Shown here one piece after another: positions 35,825 to 43,490 of a DNA stretch of 64,000 bases. Under the pieces are notes generated by a model. That model had not been told where the DNA came from. It saw only the letters and a list, made by a program, of their open reading frames with translations, and made no database searches. Both the position numbers and the translations under genes were made by a program. The first letter of the stretch is position 1. Every line of letters begins with the position of its first letter. Source of the stretch: Methylocapsa sp. S129. GTDB lineage: Bacteria > Pseudomonadota > Alphaproteobacteria > Rhizobiales > Beijerinckiaceae. The DNA lies in assembly GCF_009765995.1 (NCBI RefSeq), contig NZ_LMUI01000048.1, positions 455,079 to 519,078 on the forward strand. The letters are read 5' to 3'.

Positions 35825-36991
35825 TTAGGGTCTGTCGAAGAGGCTCTGCTCAATCTCAGTAAAATTTGGAAACAAATGCTGGAATTGCAGCATCATACGT
35901 GTTCCAATAATCGGCTCCGCGGAGACGGCATATCGAATTCGGCCTGCCAATCGCAGCAAGTAGGACATATGATTTTTGTGATTGGTTCGCGAGCAGTGCT
36001 CAGCGATACCGTATTTTTTTAGAAAAAACAGTTCTTGGCGAAGTTCGTCTTTGTAAGAACGCGGCAATCGAAGCATATCTCCTTCGACCGAAAGGCCGGT
36101 CACAATTTTTCGGCTACCGTTCTTCGCAATACTAGTCTTTTGCGAATTGATTCCGAACCCAAATTTTCCAACAATCGTGGAAATTTCACGAATTATTTCT
36201 GCTGGGCTACATGCAACGCCGATCCCACCCGAAAATGTCATGTCGTCAGCGTAGCGCGTATATGTAAGGCCTTCGCGCACGGCGATCGTTTGGAGCTCGG
36301 CATCGAGCACTGTGCATACGAAATTCGCGAGCATGGGGCTCGTTGGTGCGCCTTGAGGTAGATGTCCGACAACCGCGGCATTTAGATACCTGCGCGGTTC
36401 GCCGGTTCGCCACCGCCTTATTTGGCGCTTCAATCGGCGATCGACAGCGAAGGGCAGTACGCGTGTACAGAGTCTGGTCAAAAAAAACGCGACCAGTGCG
36501 CGATAACCAAAGCCACGGAAGACACGGTATACTTGCCGCTCAGATATAGATTCAAAGAAACGAGTGATATCGAGTTTGAGCAACCAAGCGGCGCTTATGT
36601 GTCGCCGAGCGTTTGCGAGGTGACTGCAGCCCGGGGCGTAAGCAGTAGATTGGTTCGAAAGTCGGCTAAGTGCATAATGCGAACACAAAATATGCTCGTG
36701 AATCCACCGCTGCACGGAGAGCAAACCAGGTTCCGGAACACAAATAGATCGCTTGCCGCCATTACGTTTTCGAATAGCAAACACGCGATATGGATCAATC
36801 TGGCGTCTGACTATGCCATTCAATGTACCGTAGCGCACGTCGGTCGCATAAGCCAAGTGTCCTAGCGTCAAAATGACCGGCAAGTCACGGTCTGCGAGCG
36901 GTTTAGCATTTCGCCGAACCGCCGCGATAAACTCACCAGACGCGCCCTCAGTTTGCAGATGGTTAAGGTAAGCGTGAAGGGGGAATTCCAT
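35825..36991 (-). CDS. Retron-type reverse transcriptase
   Basis: A protein of 388 aa. The polymerase palm carries LKLDITRFFESIS (139-150), LPQGAPTSPMLANF (211-224), YTRYADDMTFSG (244-255, the YxDD centre), INSQKT (281-286) and IVTGLSVEG (296-304). NARRH at 127-131 matches the retron NAxxH motif and VTG at 297-299 the retron-specific motif; together they separate it from group II intron and DGR enzymes. It should reverse-transcribe a cognate msr-msd RNA into msDNA. The likely template is the 176-nt stretch just upstream, then comes the PRTase-like effector gene. The gene is visibly lower in G+C than the chromosome, suggesting transfer. Confidence 0.9.
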   Translation of the reverse strand: MEFPLHAYLNHLQTEGASGEFIAAVRRNAKPLADRDLPVILTLGHLAYATDVRYGTLNGIVRRQIDPYRVFAIRKRNGGKRSICVPEPGLLSVQRWIHEHILCSHYALSRLSNQSTAYAPGCSHLANARRHISAAWLLKLDITRFFESISERQVYRVFRGFGYRALVAFFLTRLCTRVLPFAVDRRLKRQIRRWRTGEPRRYLNAAVVGHLPQGAPTSPMLANFVCTVLDAELQTIAVREGLTYTRYADDMTFSGGIGVACSPAEIIREISTIVGKFGFGINSQKTSIAKNGSRKIVTGLSVEGDMLRLPRSYKDELRQELFFLKKYGIAEHCSRTNHKNHMSYLLRLAGRIRYAVSAEPIIGTRMMLQFQHLFPNFTEIEQSLFDRP

Positions 36992-37167
36992 TTTCTTGCT
37001 TCAACCCCGCTCTGCGGGGTGGCTGATCGACCACGTAGTGAGAAACCAGCAAAACGTAAGCTGGTCGATCATCCATCTCGCACTCAAGAAAGCTGCTTCC
37101 AGGACTGCGGACTCCGAGCCCCGTTTCGGAGTTGCATCACTGCAATTCCGTTGGTACCGTCGGGCCT
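36992..37167 (-). ncRNA. Candidate retron msr-msd RNA
   Basis: The 176 nt between effector and reverse transcriptase are non-coding and highly structured on the minus strand. There is a 7-bp hairpin (37126-37132/37111-37117), a perfect 10-bp stem TGATCGACCA/TGGTCGATCA (37071-37062/37033-37024) with an alternative inner 5-bp hairpin, and a 7-bp hairpin ACCCCGC AGA GCGGGGT (37020-37004). TTTCTTG at 37091-37085 is complementary to CAAGAAA at 36998-36992, giving a possible a1/a2 end pairing. Downstream of that a1, TGCGAGATGG resembles the start of known msr regions. Position and structure fit; the exact ends are inferred. Confidence 0.5.
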
Positions 37168-38460
37168 TTAACTCCGATCGGTTTTGCCAAGTTTTCGAAA
37201 TTCCCCTTCACATTGTTGAGGATAATACTTTGCGGGATCTTTGCCAACTGGTTTTGATCGGTTTGCATCTCCGAAGCGCGCACGAAAGCGAACTACAAAC
37301 TCCCTACCCAGAGGAGTGATTTGTGACGTGTTATTGTCATACAGTCCAGTCCTCGCGGCGGAACGAAGCAATTTCTGACACTCTGCATTGCTCACCAATA
37401 GTCGTCTGGGAAGCTCAGTCTCGGGCACTCCTCTGAGGCACAGCCCAAGCAGGCTCAGCATCATCCTCCTCCGGAGATTCAGCGGAATGATACGGTCGAG
37501 AGCATCAAGTAGGCTCAAAGCCAGCTTCCGCTGGTTGATCCGCCAAAGGCTTTCTATAGCCCGGATCGTGCCGTTTTCGTCGAAGCAGGAACGCATGTCA
37601 GTGGGGACGGCGCGATTTGGAAATAGCCCTTTCCAATCCCCACGGTCCGCCCATAAAATCGCCGGTAAGTTATTAGGGCAACCATGCTCGAAAACAACAG
37701 GACATGCGCTTCCTCGATATCCGAGCGCTGACGATTCTCGCCCAATTAATTTAGCGTAGTTCCCACATAGCTCGATTACACTCGGGGGCAGTAGTTTTTG
37801 AATATCTACGTCGGGCAACACCGTGATCAAATGGTCAGCAATTGGGAAGTTGGGCATCGCCACTGTTAACGCCGTGCGACCCGAGCTGGTTATCGCGTAC
37901 AGAACAATCCAAAGTTCATAGCGCTTGAGCGACAGCAAACTCTTGATTCGGTTGGGAACGACGCGCCAGTAGTCTGTAATGCGCTTGCCACTACCACACA
38001 CGTCGTCCACGAGTACTATATGCCGAATGCCCTGAGTCTTTAGTTGTGTCAGTGTCGGATTGCATTCGATGCTTGAATGGCTTTTGCCGGAACCAAACTG
38101 GGCCTGAAGCTTTGCAAGCAAATGTCCGACGCGATCCTCACTTCCGTATTTGCGCCGTTTGCCGACGTTTCGAGAATCTGCCTCGGCATGCCGCGCTATG
38201 CCGCCCACGAATGGATCGTAACCGATGATTTCACCCGGCAGCGGCGGAGCAATCGGGTAGACCGCAATTGTTGCATTGATCCGGCGCTGCAAATCGGCGA
38301 GTGCTCGCTCGATACCTGTTTCAAATTCTCGCGCGGATACCAGCTTAAGGAGATTCAACAATTGTGCAGCGGCCGCGCGATCTTCACTTGTACGGAAAAG
38401 GGCAAGCCATTGTTGGCTCAATGGATGTTCGGACAGGCGTAAGAGATTTGCCATTGCCAT
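37168..38460 (-). CDS. Retron-associated phosphoribosyltransferase-like/winged-helix effector
   Basis: A protein of 430 aa. IRHIVLVDDVCGSGKRITDYW (145-165) is a type I phosphoribosyltransferase PRPP-binding loop (hydrophobic-DD-x-GSGK), preceded by a GYDPFVGGIAR region and followed by a beta-strand FPIADHLITVLPD. The C-terminal part (about 325-395: RRRMMLSLLGLCLRGVPETE, then CQKLLRSAARTGLYDNNTSQ, ITPLGREFVVRF) reads as a winged helix. PRTase plus winged helix beside a retron reverse transcriptase corresponds, from memory of the published classification, to type III retrons. It is likely a toxic effector held inactive by the RT-msDNA complex. ATG 38454 is an alternative start. No catalytic substrate is known. 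Confidence 0.75.
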   Translation of the reverse strand: MAMANLLRLSEHPLSQQWLALFRTSEDRAAAAQLLNLLKLVSAREFETGIERALADLQRRINATIAVYPIAPPLPGEIIGYDPFVGGIARHAEADSRNVGKRRKYGSEDRVGHLLAKLQAQFGSGKSHSSIECNPTLTQLKTQGIRHIVLVDDVCGSGKRITDYWRVVPNRIKSLLSLKRYELWIVLYAITSSGRTALTVAMPNFPIADHLITVLPDVDIQKLLPPSVIELCGNYAKLIGRESSALGYRGSACPVVFEHGCPNNLPAILWADRGDWKGLFPNRAVPTDMRSCFDENGTIRAIESLWRINQRKLALSLLDALDRIIPLNLRRRMMLSLLGLCLRGVPETELPRRLLVSNAECQKLLRSAARTGLYDNNTSQITPLGREFVVRFRARFGDANRSKPVGKDPAKYYPQQCEGEFRKLGKTDRS

Positions 38461-38611
38461 AGCCTACTACTGCATCGCGGCGCTGCCGCATAGTCGAGAG
38501 ACAGCGGCCCACGTCTACGCTATTGGCCGCGCCTCGGGACAGCGATATCGGCGCGCGCGAGCTTCCGGACAGCGGCGTTTCCTTCAGGCAACCCTCGCCG
38601 CCCCCCACCCT

Positions 38612-39502
38612 TCAAAGCCATGGCGCGAGCACCTCGACCAGCCAGTCGATGAAAACCCTCACCCGCGGCGAAAGCTGGCGGCTCTTGGGGTAGAGCACTG
38701 AGATCGGCATCGGCGAGGGCGGATGATCGCGCAGCACCTCGACCAGCGCGCCCGTCGCGAGGTCGTCGGCGTAGCGAAAGCGGGGCGCCTGCATCAGGCC
38801 GAAACCGAGGCGGGCCAAAGCGGCGTAGGTTTCAGAATTGGTCACGGTGATGCGGTAGGGCAGCGTCACTTCGCACACCTCGCCCGCCACGGTGAATTCG
38901 AGCGGCAGCACCTGTCCTGTCCGCGACGAGGCGAAGCCGATCATCTCGTGGCTTTCGAGATCCTCCATCGTGCGCGGCGCGCCGCGCCGCTTGAGATAGG
39001 CGGGGCTCGCGAATGTCGCTTCCTGCGTCAGACCCAGCCTGCGCACGATCATGTCGCTGTCGGCGATTTCGCCGCCGCGGATGACGCAATCATAGCCTTC
39101 CCGCACGATATCGACGAAGCGGTCGCCCTCGCCGATATGGAGCGTCAAAGCGGGATGGCGCTCGAGGAAGGCCGGCAGTTCGGGAAGGATGAAGTTGCGC
39201 GCCATCGGGCCGTGCACGTCGATGCGCAGCAGCCCACGAATCTCGCTGCCCGCCAGCGCCGCGTCGGCGTCCTCGATCTCGGCAAGGATCGCCTTGCAGC
39301 GCCGGTAATAGATGTCGCCCTCCAGCGTCGGCGTGACGTGGCGGGTCGTCCTCTGCAACAGACGAACGCCCAGCCGCTCCTCGAATTGCCGGATCGCCGT
39401 GGTCGCGCTTGATCGGGGAACGCCAAGATCGGACGCCGCCGCGCTGAAGCTTTGCCGCTCCACGACGCGGACCAGCAGACGCATGCTGTCGAACCTGTCC
39501 AA
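38612..39502 (-). CDS. LysR-family transcriptional regulator
   Basis: A protein of 296 aa. The N-terminal winged helix is DRFDSMRLLVRVVERQSFSA followed by AASDLGVPRSSATTAIRQFE and LLQRTTRHVTPTLEG. The LysR substrate-binding domain fills the rest. The start is taken as TTG 39502 (AAAGG upstream), which gives the standard (M)DRFDSM beginning; the frame extends to a TTG at 39532. It is divergent from an SDR gene, with an 18-bp palindrome between them, so it probably controls that gene. Confidence 0.88.
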   Translation of the reverse strand: MDRFDSMRLLVRVVERQSFSAAASDLGVPRSSATTAIRQFEERLGVRLLQRTTRHVTPTLEGDIYYRRCKAILAEIEDADAALAGSEIRGLLRIDVHGPMARNFILPELPAFLERHPALTLHIGEGDRFVDIVREGYDCVIRGGEIADSDMIVRRLGLTQEATFASPAYLKRRGAPRTMEDLESHEMIGFASSRTGQVLPLEFTVAGEVCEVTLPYRITVTNSETYAALARLGFGLMQAPRFRYADDLATGALVEVLRDHPPSPMPISVLYPKSRQLSPRVRVFIDWLVEVLAPWL

Positions 39503-39533
39503 TTGTTCGCCTTTCTGGAACTTAGATATCAAA

Positions 39534-39551
39534 ATCGGACAATTGTTCGAT
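39534..39551. promoter_or_regulatory. Palindromic operator between LysR and SDR genes
   Basis: ATCGGACAATTGTTCGAT is an 18-bp palindrome with one mismatched pair. It lies 48 bp before the SDR start and 32 bp from the LysR start. A partial second copy (CCAATTGTTCG, 39499-39509) overlaps the LysR start. A T-N11-A type site for the adjacent LysR protein is the natural reading. Confidence 0.55.
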
Positions 39552-39598
39552 TTATTGGCGAGGCTATATCGCTGTCAATCCAACAAGAGGATCGGGAC

Positions 39599-40366
39599 AT
39601 GGCCAACCAGACGCAGAAAATCGCCTTCATCACCGGCGGCAGCCGCGGCCTCGGCCGCAACACCGCCGAAAGCCTCGCCCGCAAGGGCGTCGATTCGGTG
39701 ATCACGTACCATTCGCGCGCCGACGAAGCGCGCGCGGTCGTCGCGGCCGTCGAAGCCGAAGGACGCAAGGCGGTCGCGCTGCGGCTCGACACCGGCGCGG
39801 TGGCGACGTTCGACCGCTTCGCCCAGACGCTGAAGAGCGCCCTGCGCGACACATGGGGGCGCGAGCGTTTCGACTATCTCGTCAACAACGCCGGCACGTC
39901 GCACCATAACGCCTTCGAAAAGACGACCGAGGAAGAGCTGGACGGCCTCTACAACGTCCACTTCAAGGGCGTGTTCTTCCTGACGCAAAAACTTCTGCCG
40001 CTGATCGAGGACGGCGGCCGCATCGTCACGATCTCGTCGGGCCTCACGCGCTTCGCCATGCCGGGAAGCGCCTCCTACGCCTCGATGAAAGGCGCGATCG
40101 AGGTTCTCACCCGCTATCTCGCAAAGGAACTGGCGCCGCGCCGGATCGCCGTCAATACCGTGGCCCCCGGCGCCATCGCGACCGATTTCAGCGGCGGCAT
40201 GGTCCGCGACAATCCCGACCTGAACAAGCGCGTCGCCGACATGACCGCGCTCGGCCGCGCCGGCCTGCCCGACGACATCGGCCCGATGATCGCCTCGCTG
40301 CTGTCCGAAGACAACCGCTGGATCAACGCCCAGCGCATCGAGGTCTCGGGCGGCATGGCGATCTGA
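39599..40366 (+). CDS. SDR-family oxidoreductase
   Basis: A protein of 255 aa, classical SDR: FITGGSRGLGRNTAESLA cofactor motif, LVNNAGTSHH, SSGLTRF... with the active-site YASMK, and APGAIATDF. NADP preference is likely from the HSRADEA loop. Its substrate is unknown. It is divergent from the LysR regulator that presumably controls it. ATG 39599 has GAGG at 39587-39590. Confidence 0.85.
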   Translation: MANQTQKIAFITGGSRGLGRNTAESLARKGVDSVITYHSRADEARAVVAAVEAEGRKAVALRLDTGAVATFDRFAQTLKSALRDTWGRERFDYLVNNAGTSHHNAFEKTTEEELDGLYNVHFKGVFFLTQKLLPLIEDGGRIVTISSGLTRFAMPGSASYASMKGAIEVLTRYLAKELAPRRIAVNTVAPGAIATDFSGGMVRDNPDLNKRVADMTALGRAGLPDDIGPMIASLLSEDNRWINAQRIEVSGGMAI

Positions 40367-40399
40367 TCGGAGGCTCGCCTCAGCTTGCAAGGCGCCACC

Positions 40400-40439
40400 G
40401 TCATTGCGAGCGGAGCGAAGCAATCCAGAGGTCGTGACG
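40400..40439. repeat. Palindromic repeat, GTCATTGCGAGCGGAGCGAAG family (single arm)
   Basis: One arm of the element found at 33359 and 34967: GTCATTGCGAGCGGAGCGAA, then CAATCCAGAGGTCGTGACGG. No inverted partner follows. It lies between the SDR gene and the downstream end of the Phd antitoxin gene. Confidence 0.8.
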
Positions 40440-40458
40440 GTTGCTGGTTTGCGGCCGT

Positions 40459-40716
40459 TCAGTCAAAGCGCGGCGCTTGACGCCGCCTTTGCTGGCCGCG
40501 CTTCAGGACAGGGATGTTCGCGCGGGGCTTCTCGGCCAGCAGCAACTCCTTGAGGGTAGGGCGCGCGGATTGCTGGAGGTCGAGCCATTCGTCGACAGGC
40601 GCGAGCACCGCGATCTCCGCGCCGTCTCTCGTCACCACTTGCGGGCCGTGCTTCAGGCATGTCTCGAGAAGCTCGGTGAAACGCGCTTTTGCTTCGTGAA
40701 CGGGCCAGCGGTTCAT
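40459..40716 (-). CDS. Phd/YefM-family antitoxin without a visible toxin
   Basis: A protein of 85 aa. MNRWPVHEAKARFTELLETC is the Phd/YefM DNA-binding start, followed by GPQVVTRDGAEIAVLAPVDE; the C-terminal tail, basic and disordered, would clamp a toxin. A toxin gene (Doc, RelE or PIN type) normally follows directly, but only the single repeat arm and the end of the SDR gene lie there. ATG 40716 is used; the long upstream extension lies over repeat DNA. Confidence 0.75.
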   Translation of the reverse strand: MNRWPVHEAKARFTELLETCLKHGPQVVTRDGAEIAVLAPVDEWLDLQQSARPTLKELLLAEKPRANIPVLKRGQQRRRQAPRFD

Positions 40717-40830
40717 GGACGGTTCTATCTCGTCAAGTTGCGGTTCGTTGAAGGACTGGATTGAAATGCCTTCGCGCGCAAGCCTTGACCGGTCGGAGCG
40801 CACTTGGCGGGTGGCGCCCAGCCGAACCGC

Positions 40831-40888
40831 CCTCATCCGACCTTTGCTTACGCAAAGGCCACCTTCTCGCCAAAGGCGGGAGAAGGGA
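40831..40888. repeat. CTTCTCCC palindromic repeat (family C, copy 1)
   Basis: CCTCATCCGACC, then a palindromic module TTTGCTTACGCAAA, GGCCACCTTCTCGCC, AAAGGCGGGAGAAGG. The same block in inverse order occurs at 47165, 58940 and 61601. Confidence 0.75.
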
Positions 40889-41000
40889 GGCGCGGCGGTG
40901 TTGTCGGGGCCGCATCTTCGCGCTCCTGCCATTTTCTGTCAGGAAAAGCGTATAAACTGTCTTCGAAACCCATTGCCGTCCCGACCGGAGCCCCTGCCGT

Positions 41001-41717
41001 ATGGCGCGAACGACGCGTCTTCTTGAGCTGCTGCAAATCCTGCGCGGCAAGACGCAGCCGGTCACGGCGGCGTCGCTCGCCGCCGAGCTTGGCGTTTCCG
41101 AACGCACCCTCTATCGCGACGTCGCCGAACTGTCGGCGCAGGGAGCGCCGATCTATGGGGAGGCGGGCGTCGGCTATGTCTTGCGGCCGGGCCTGTTCCT
41201 GCCGCCGCTGATGCTGAGCGACGACGAGACTGAGGCTGTCGTGCTCGGACTGCGCTATGTCGACCAGCGCGGCGATGGCGCGCTCCGCGAGGCGGCGGCG
41301 CGCGCCTCGGCGAAGATCGCCGCCATTCTTTCGACCGCCGCGAAAGAGGCGATGCTTAGCCCGATCTCGCTGCCGGGGCCCAGAGGCCGGGGCTATCCCG
41401 ACAATGCCGTGCCGCTGACCGCTTTTCGCGCCGCCATTCGCGCCCAGGCCAAGCTGCGCATCGCCTATCAGGCGGCGAACGGCGCGTCGACGGAGCGCAT
41501 TGTCTGGCCGCTCGCCTTGGGGTTCACGAACGAGGCGCGCGTTCTCCTCGCCTGGTGCGAGATGCGGCAGGCCTATCGCATGTTCCGCACCGATCGCATC
41601 GGCTCGGCTGAGGAGACCGGCGGGCTTTATCCGGGCCGCCGCGGCCAGCTTGTGCGGAAATGGCGAAGCCAGATGAATCGCGATCAGGCTGGGGAATTCA
41701 CTCCTGACAGAAACTGA
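41001..41717 (+). CDS. YafY-type WYL-domain transcriptional regulator
   Basis: A protein of 238 aa. The N-terminal HTH_11 winged helix (RLLELLQILRGKTQPVTAAS, LAAELGVSERTLYRDVAELS) is followed by a WYL ligand domain (LRIAYQAANG, IVWPLALGF, FRTDRIGSAE). It stands 50 bp upstream of, and collinear with, the NTF2-like gene, which it may regulate. Confidence 0.85.
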   Translation: MARTTRLLELLQILRGKTQPVTAASLAAELGVSERTLYRDVAELSAQGAPIYGEAGVGYVLRPGLFLPPLMLSDDETEAVVLGLRYVDQRGDGALREAAARASAKIAAILSTAAKEAMLSPISLPGPRGRGYPDNAVPLTAFRAAIRAQAKLRIAYQAANGASTERIVWPLALGFTNEARVLLAWCEMRQAYRMFRTDRIGSAEETGGLYPGRRGQLVRKWRSQMNRDQAGEFTPDRN

Positions 41718-41767
41718 CAGGAGGGTCGGCCTAATCTGTTCCCATCAACCTTCGAGAGGGAACAGCC

Positions 41768-42136
41768 ATGCTCAACGACATCACCCAAACCCTGCCGCGG
41801 CTCAGCTCCAGCCACGTCGCCGCGCATAACAATCACGATCCGGATGCGCTGATGGCGACGTTCGCGCCGGACGCCTTGGTGAACGACGCCAAGCGCGAGT
41901 TCCTCGGGCGCGACGCCATTCGCGCCTGGGCTGACAAGGAAATATTCGGCGACAATGTCACGCTGAAAGTCGAACGCGCCTACGATCAGCGCGGCGACAT
42001 CGTCCTGCACGCCCGCGTCGACGGCGATTTCGACAAGACCAACCTGCCCGACCCGTTGATCCTGACCTATTATTTCAGCATCCGGAACGATCGGATCACG
42101 CAATTGATCATCATTGCGAACAAGACCCTCGCTTGA
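41768..42136 (+). CDS. NTF2/SnoaL-like small protein
   Basis: A protein of 122 aa of the NTF2 cone fold: HVAAHNNHDPDALMATFAPD, LGRDAIRAWADKEIFGDNVT, and closing strands ILTYYFSIRNDRITQLIIIA. Members are small ketosteroid-isomerase-like enzymes or ligand binders; nothing identifies the ligand. GAGAGGGA precedes the ATG. Confidence 0.75.
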   Translation: MLNDITQTLPRLSSSHVAAHNNHDPDALMATFAPDALVNDAKREFLGRDAIRAWADKEIFGDNVTLKVERAYDQRGDIVLHARVDGDFDKTNLPDPLILTYYFSIRNDRITQLIIIANKTLA

Positions 42137-42168
42137 GGCGTCGCGCGTTCGGCTGGCGCCGGCTCGCG

Positions 42169-43116
42169 TCATGACCGGACGAGCTTTATGGTCTCTTCGA
42201 ACGCGCCGAGCAATGACGCCCGCGCCTCGGGCGTCGAAGCGCGCTCATTGCCGTTGAACGCGTGGCCATGTTCGCTCATCAGGTCCAGCAGGAAGATCGC
42301 GACATAGAACCGGAACAGGCGGTCGTCCGGCCATCCCGCATGCCGCGACCAGGCGGACACATAGCCGACGGGCCCGCCATAACCCATCAGCGACGCCAGC
42401 GTCAGCGCGGCGGCATAGCGCGGGTCGCCAAAGCACAGATCGTCGACATCGACGATGCCGGAAAAGACGCCCTCGGCCGTCACGATGACGTTTTTGGTCG
42501 TGGTGTCGTGCAGGAAGGGCGTTGGCGCAATCTGGTCGATTCCATCGCGAAGGGCGGCGAGCGCGGTTTCAGCGCGTGCGACCGGCCCGATATCGAACAG
42601 GCCGGCGAAGGCGATGCGCTCGCGCGACCGGGCAAGATTGGCGGCGAGCACGTGCGACCATGCGGCATAGGGCGCCTGTTCCGGCCGGGCCGCATAGCCG
42701 TAGCGCCCGGCCGAGCCCGTCTTTGCCGTGATGGCCTGAGCGTGGGCCACTCTGGCGGCGATCTGATCAAGTTGCCTGTCCGATAGGCCGTCGATGCAGG
42801 CGCCAAGGTCCGTTCCAGGCAAGCGCTCCAGCAGCAGCCACGGGAACTCTGCTTGAACGTCTTCAGCCAGGATCGCCGGCAACGGCGCGCCGCGCGGCTT
42901 GAGCAAACCTGAGAGGTGCAGCGCGCCGGCCATCAATGAATGGGCCGACGGCCCGCCGATACGGGCGACAACGGACGGCCGGTCCGCGAACGCAACGTCG
43001 AAGACATAATGCTGTGCGCCAGTCGTGAATCGGCGAACCGCGACGGGCGCGCAGCCGATCACGCGCTCAGCGATCGCAGCGGCCAGTTCCGCGCTCGGCG
43101 CGGTTTCCTTCTCCAC
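42169..43116 (-). CDS. Aminoglycoside-phosphotransferase-like kinase (APH family)
   Basis: A protein of 315 aa. FTTGAQHYVFDVAF is the N-lobe, FLHDTTTKNVIV is the catalytic HDxxxxN loop and GIVDVDDLCFGDP the metal-binding DxD. ACxDGL and WLLLERLPGTDL are typical of the APH fold. The substrate could be a small metabolite such as a homoserine, choline or fructosamine analogue, not necessarily an antibiotic. Confidence 0.8.
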   Translation of the reverse strand: MEKETAPSAELAAAIAERVIGCAPVAVRRFTTGAQHYVFDVAFADRPSVVARIGGPSAHSLMAGALHLSGLLKPRGAPLPAILAEDVQAEFPWLLLERLPGTDLGACIDGLSDRQLDQIAARVAHAQAITAKTGSAGRYGYAARPEQAPYAAWSHVLAANLARSRERIAFAGLFDIGPVARAETALAALRDGIDQIAPTPFLHDTTTKNVIVTAEGVFSGIVDVDDLCFGDPRYAAALTLASLMGYGGPVGYVSAWSRHAGWPDDRLFRFYVAIFLLDLMSEHGHAFNGNERASTPEARASLLGAFEETIKLVRS

Positions 43117-43173
43117 AGGATGAATCTCCGAAACTCGAAGCCTGTATCAACCAAATTGAAAGGGCGTCTGCTT

Positions 43174-43304
43174 TCCCCTTCCCCCCTTGTGGGGGAAGGT
43201 CGGGATGGGGGGTCGCGCAGACCTTGCCGATAAAAGGATTGCGCTCCAATCTGATAGGTCGGCGCGACCCCCCTCCCTAACCCTCCCCCACAAGGGGGGA
43301 GGGA
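43174..43304. repeat. Long inverted repeat with CCCCCTTGTGGGGG ends (family E, copy 1)
   Basis: The left arm (about 43178-43218: CCTTCCCCCCTTGTGGGGGA... to GGGGGGTCGCGC) and right arm (about 43262-43304: GCGCGACCCCCCTCCCTAAC... to GGGGGGAGGG) are imperfect inverted copies of about 40 bp. It lies in the 374-bp gap between the phosphotransferase and methyltransferase genes. A short version is at 49636. Confidence 0.8.
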
Positions 43305-43490
43305 TTCCGGCGCTCTAACCTCTTCGTCATAATCCGCGTCCGCTGAGGCGCGATCCCTTTCGCTCCGTTACCATCTCAGGCATCTCCAAGGGATGCCAAT
43401 TCTCAACTGCGCGGCAACCTGACAAGCAAGGACATGACGGTCAGGGTTCCTATATTCGTGCCACCAGAGTGTCGTTCCGCGGTCGCGCTC
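43305..43490. other. Intergenic, no gene recognised
   Basis: Remainder of the gap after the inverted repeat. No coding frame with family resemblance is seen. Confidence 0.4.

Noticed and set aside
35825..36991. Reverse transcriptase as group II intron maturase or diversity-generating retroelement
   Set aside because: No intron domain V/VI, no maturase X or endonuclease domain, no template/variable repeat pair seen; NAxxH and VTG motifs point to a retron.
38461..38611. Region upstream of the effector as the retron non-coding RNA
   Set aside because: It is GC-rich and less structured, more like chromosomal flank; the spacer before the RT has the better stems. Not fully excluded.
42169..43116. 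APH-like kinase as an antibiotic-resistance gene
   Set aside because: Only the fold and catalytic motifs are recognised; many family members phosphorylate metabolites and there is no resistance context.
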